NCBI GenBank assembly: GCA_009923125.1
Contig: RFUD01000100.1
Coordinates: forward strand, 1-7,768
Source: Planctomycetia bacterium
GTDB taxonomy: Bacteria > Planctomycetota > Planctomycetia > Pirellulales > UBA1268
Length of the DNA stretch: 7,768 nt
Direction of reading: 5' to 3'
Each line of letters begins with the position of its first letter. The first letter of the stretch is position 1. The translations under genes were made by a program, and so were the position numbers. The notes below the pieces were generated by a model. The model was not told the origin of the DNA, made no database searches, and saw only the letters and a program-made list of their open reading frames with translations. Shown here one piece after another: positions 6,609 through 7,768 of this stretch.

Positions 6609-7541
6609 ATGTCGCCCGCCGATCTCTCGCCGCAGATGGAGCACCTGCTCGACGCCGGCTCACGGCTGCGCCAGGCGTCGGAGGCGGAGGCCCTGCTGCT
6701 GCTCGTTGACCAGCGGCTCGACTGGGAACTCGTGCGCGGGCGGGCGGGGCCGGCGCGGATCCTGGTCGCCGCCGACGAGGAGGAGCATCTCGCGGGCGCC
6801 GCCGAACACGGGCTGCGGCCGGTGCTGCTCGACGTGGCCGGTCTGCCCGTCCACGAGCGGCTGACCCAGGCGCTGCTGGAGTGCGTGGCCGACGAGCTGA
6901 TCGCGCCCGAGGCCCGGGTGGTGGCCGTGTACAGCGGATTCGAGGCGGGCATCGCCGACTCCGTGAGCCTGCTGCGGCTCGAGGAGCACCTCGGCCAGCT
7001 CACCAGCCGCGACCTGCGCAACCTGGAGACGAAGGTGCCGCTCGAGACGCTCAAGCTCGTCGTGGACCTGGCCGTCGAGATCGGCCGCGAGGGCCGCGAG
7101 GGCAAGCCGGTGGGCACGCTGTTCGTCGTCGGCGACACCCGCAAGGTGCTGCAGTCCAGCCACGCCACGGGCTTCGATCCGGTCCGCGGCTACAGCCGCA
7201 CCGAGCGCCGGCTCTCCGATCCGCGGGTGCGCGAAGGGATCAAGGAGATCGCCCAGCTCGACGGCGCCTTCGTCGTCGGTCCCGACGGCACGGTCGAGGG
7301 TGCGGCCCGCTACATCGACGCCTCGGCCGAGAGCGTGTCGGTCGCCAAGGGCCTCGGCGCCCGCCACTGGGCGGCGGCGGCGATCACGCGGCGGACGAAG
7401 AGCGTGGCGGTGGCCGTGAGCGAGACCAACGGCACGGTGCGGATCTTCCACAACGGCGAGGTGGTGCTCCGCATCGAACCCTTCCGCCGGGCGATGAAGT
7501 GGAAGGAATTCGAGTACGAGCCGCCGGGCACCGCCGACTAG
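6609..7541 (+). CDS. dacZ: Diadenylate cyclase (c-di-AMP synthase), archaeal DacZ-like architecture
   Basis: The product has 310 residues, and AGGA eight bases before the ATG supports the start. It should condense two ATP into cyclic di-AMP in the cytoplasm; no signal peptide or membrane segment is seen. Residues about 10-125 form an alpha/beta domain (LLLLVD 29-34, ARILVAAD 49-56, PVLLDV 71-76, ARVVAVYSGF 102-111) that resembles the pyruvate-kinase C-terminal-like domain of archaeal DacZ. Residues about 140-290 are the DAC (DisA_N) domain: REGREGKPVGTLFVVGD (160-176), LDGAFVV (217-223) with the catalytic-site DGA at 218-220, ARYID (233-237), then LGARHWAAAAIT (249-260) and VSETNGTVRIFHNGE (270-284). 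The usual RHR triad reads RHW (252-254), so the third Arg is Trp. Order and length differ from DisA, which has its DAC domain first, and from membrane-bound CdaA. The gene symbol is given by architecture; the protein is not shown to be active. A helical KWKEFEYEPP tail ends it. Downstream lie inverted repeats that may end its transcript. Confidence 0.9.
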   Translation: MSPADLSPQMEHLLDAGSRLRQASEAEALLLLVDQRLDWELVRGRAGPARILVAADEEEHLAGAAEHGLRPVLLDVAGLPVHERLTQALLECVADELIAPEARVVAVYSGFEAGIADSVSLLRLEEHLGQLTSRDLRNLETKVPLETLKLVVDLAVEIGREGREGKPVGTLFVVGDTRKVLQSSHATGFDPVRGYSRTERRLSDPRVREGIKEIAQLDGAFVVGPDGTVEGAARYIDASAESVSVAKGLGARHWAAAAITRRTKSVAVAVSETNGTVRIFHNGEVVLRIEPFRRAMKWKEFEYEPPGTAD

Positions 7542-7553
7542 CGTGACGCGCGG

Positions 7554-7567
7554 CACCGGCGCCGGTG
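7554..7567. terminator. Perfect 14-bp palindrome just after the cyclase
   Basis: CACCGGCGCCGGTG is an exact palindrome 12 bp after the cyclase stop. With no loop it is a poor RNA hairpin, and no T run follows. It could be a protein-binding site or part of the structured 3' end of the transcript. Confidence 0.3.
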
Positions 7568-7577
7568 GAACTGCAGC

Positions 7578-7629
7578 CGGCTCGGGGCTGCCAATGCCCC
7601 GTCGCCGGGGCACCGGCAGCCCCGAGCTG
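7578..7629. terminator. Long two-part stem-loop, possible transcript end or repeat element
   Basis: Arms GCTCGGGGCTGCC (7580-7592) and GGCAGCCCCGAGC (7615-7627) pair over 13 bp without a mismatch, and a G-T and a C-G pair extend the base to 7578 and 7629. Inside, TGCCCC (7595-7600) pairs with GGGGCA (7607-7612) around GTCGCC, with only a two-by-two bulge between the stems. This is the strongest inverted repeat in the window, far beyond what GC content alone explains. It lies about 40 bp after the cyclase stop. No T tract follows, so it is either a non-classical terminator, an mRNA-stabilising structure or a dispersed palindromic repeat. Confidence 0.6.
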
Positions 7630-7663
7630 AGTTCGTCACCGTGTGCCGTCGGCAAGAGGGGGA

Positions 7664-7691
7664 GGCTCGGGGTCACCCCTACCGTTGAGCC
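7664..7691. repeat. Second nested hairpin in the right-hand intergenic region
   Basis: Outer arms GGCTC (7664-7668) and GAGCC (7687-7691) enclose an inner hairpin GGGG (7669-7672) / CCCC (7676-7679) with a TCA loop; TACCGTT is left unpaired on one side. It follows the larger stem-loop by 34 bp, so the two may form one structured element. Confidence 0.35.
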
Positions 7692-7717
7692 GGCGTACGC
7701 AGACAAGCGGAGCCAGG

Positions 7718-7768
7718 ATGGCGAAGCGCAGTCGGAGTCGAGTGAGCGGAGGGCTGGAGGCCCGCAGC
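7718..7768 (+). other. Possible start of an Arg/Ser-rich reading frame, or right end of a repeat
   Basis: From an ATG at 7718 a frame stays open to the window end: 17 residues beginning MAKRSRSRVSGG. GGAG five bases upstream could serve as a ribosome binding site. The stretch is purine-rich on the plus strand and holds small inverted repeats (GGGC 7751-7754 / GCCC 7760-7763), so it may instead be part of a non-coding repeat. The visible part is too short to decide. Confidence 0.2.

Noticed and set aside
7684..7690. GTTGAGC as an integron attC core site (GTTRRRY)
   Set aside because: No matching RYYYAAC partner is found at suitable distance, and no integrase gene or cassette array is present.
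6660..7706. Minus-strand open frame of 348 codons
   Set aside because: It is antisense to the diadenylate cyclase, whose DAC motifs are unmistakable, and begins inside the structured intergenic region.
1..7768. CRISPR array, tRNA, rRNA, insertion sequence or defence-system genes
   Set aside because: I saw no regularly spaced direct repeats, no tRNA-like or rRNA-like segment, no transposase or integrase, and no typical defence protein.

Overview
The window is GC-rich DNA, probably chromosomal, most likely from a planctomycete (Planctomycetota, Pirellulales-like). No marker gene proves this; it is inferred from the protein set. That set comprises a Tat-exported Gfo/Idh/MocA oxidoreductase, a secreted DUF1570-type HExxH protein, a HEAT-repeat lipoprotein with the C-terminal GNDVxAWRxW signature, a membrane-anchored coiled-coil protein and a large exported alpha-helical protein of unknown function. 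Shine-Dalgarno use is mixed, with clear sites for three genes and none visible for the other three. Because of the high GC, most reading frames are open by chance, including several antisense frames of 300 to 500 codons.

Layout. Positions 1-3668 hold three minus-strand genes, transcribed right to left: the DUF1570 metallopeptidase-like protein (3668-2514), the Tat-signal oxidoreductase (2388-1207) and a coiled-coil membrane protein (1190 to beyond the left edge). The last two are only 16 bp apart and may be co-transcribed. A 209-bp divergent region (3669-3877) separates this block from three plus-strand genes: a HEAT-repeat lipoprotein (3878-4609), a 562-residue exported protein with a proline-rich linker and a probable alpha/alpha-barrel domain (4766-6454), and a diadenylate cyclase (6609-7541). 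The gaps of about 155 bp between the plus-strand genes suggest separate promoters, and a sigma70-like candidate lies before the cyclase. The last 227 bp (7542-7768) have no confident gene but are rich in inverted repeats.

How the genes relate. Five of the six products look exported or membrane-anchored, so much of the window serves the cell envelope or periplasm. The cyclase is the exception: it should make the second messenger c-di-AMP in the cytoplasm. Its domain order (N-terminal regulatory-type domain, C-terminal DAC domain) resembles archaeal DacZ rather than DisA, CdaA or CdaS. I see no strong evidence for one multi-gene system. The points most worth following up are the DacZ-like cyclase with an altered RHR motif, the oxidoreductase in which the catalytic Lys of the EKP motif is Thr, the uncharacterised 562-residue protein with conserved-looking His/Cys positions, and the structured right-hand end.
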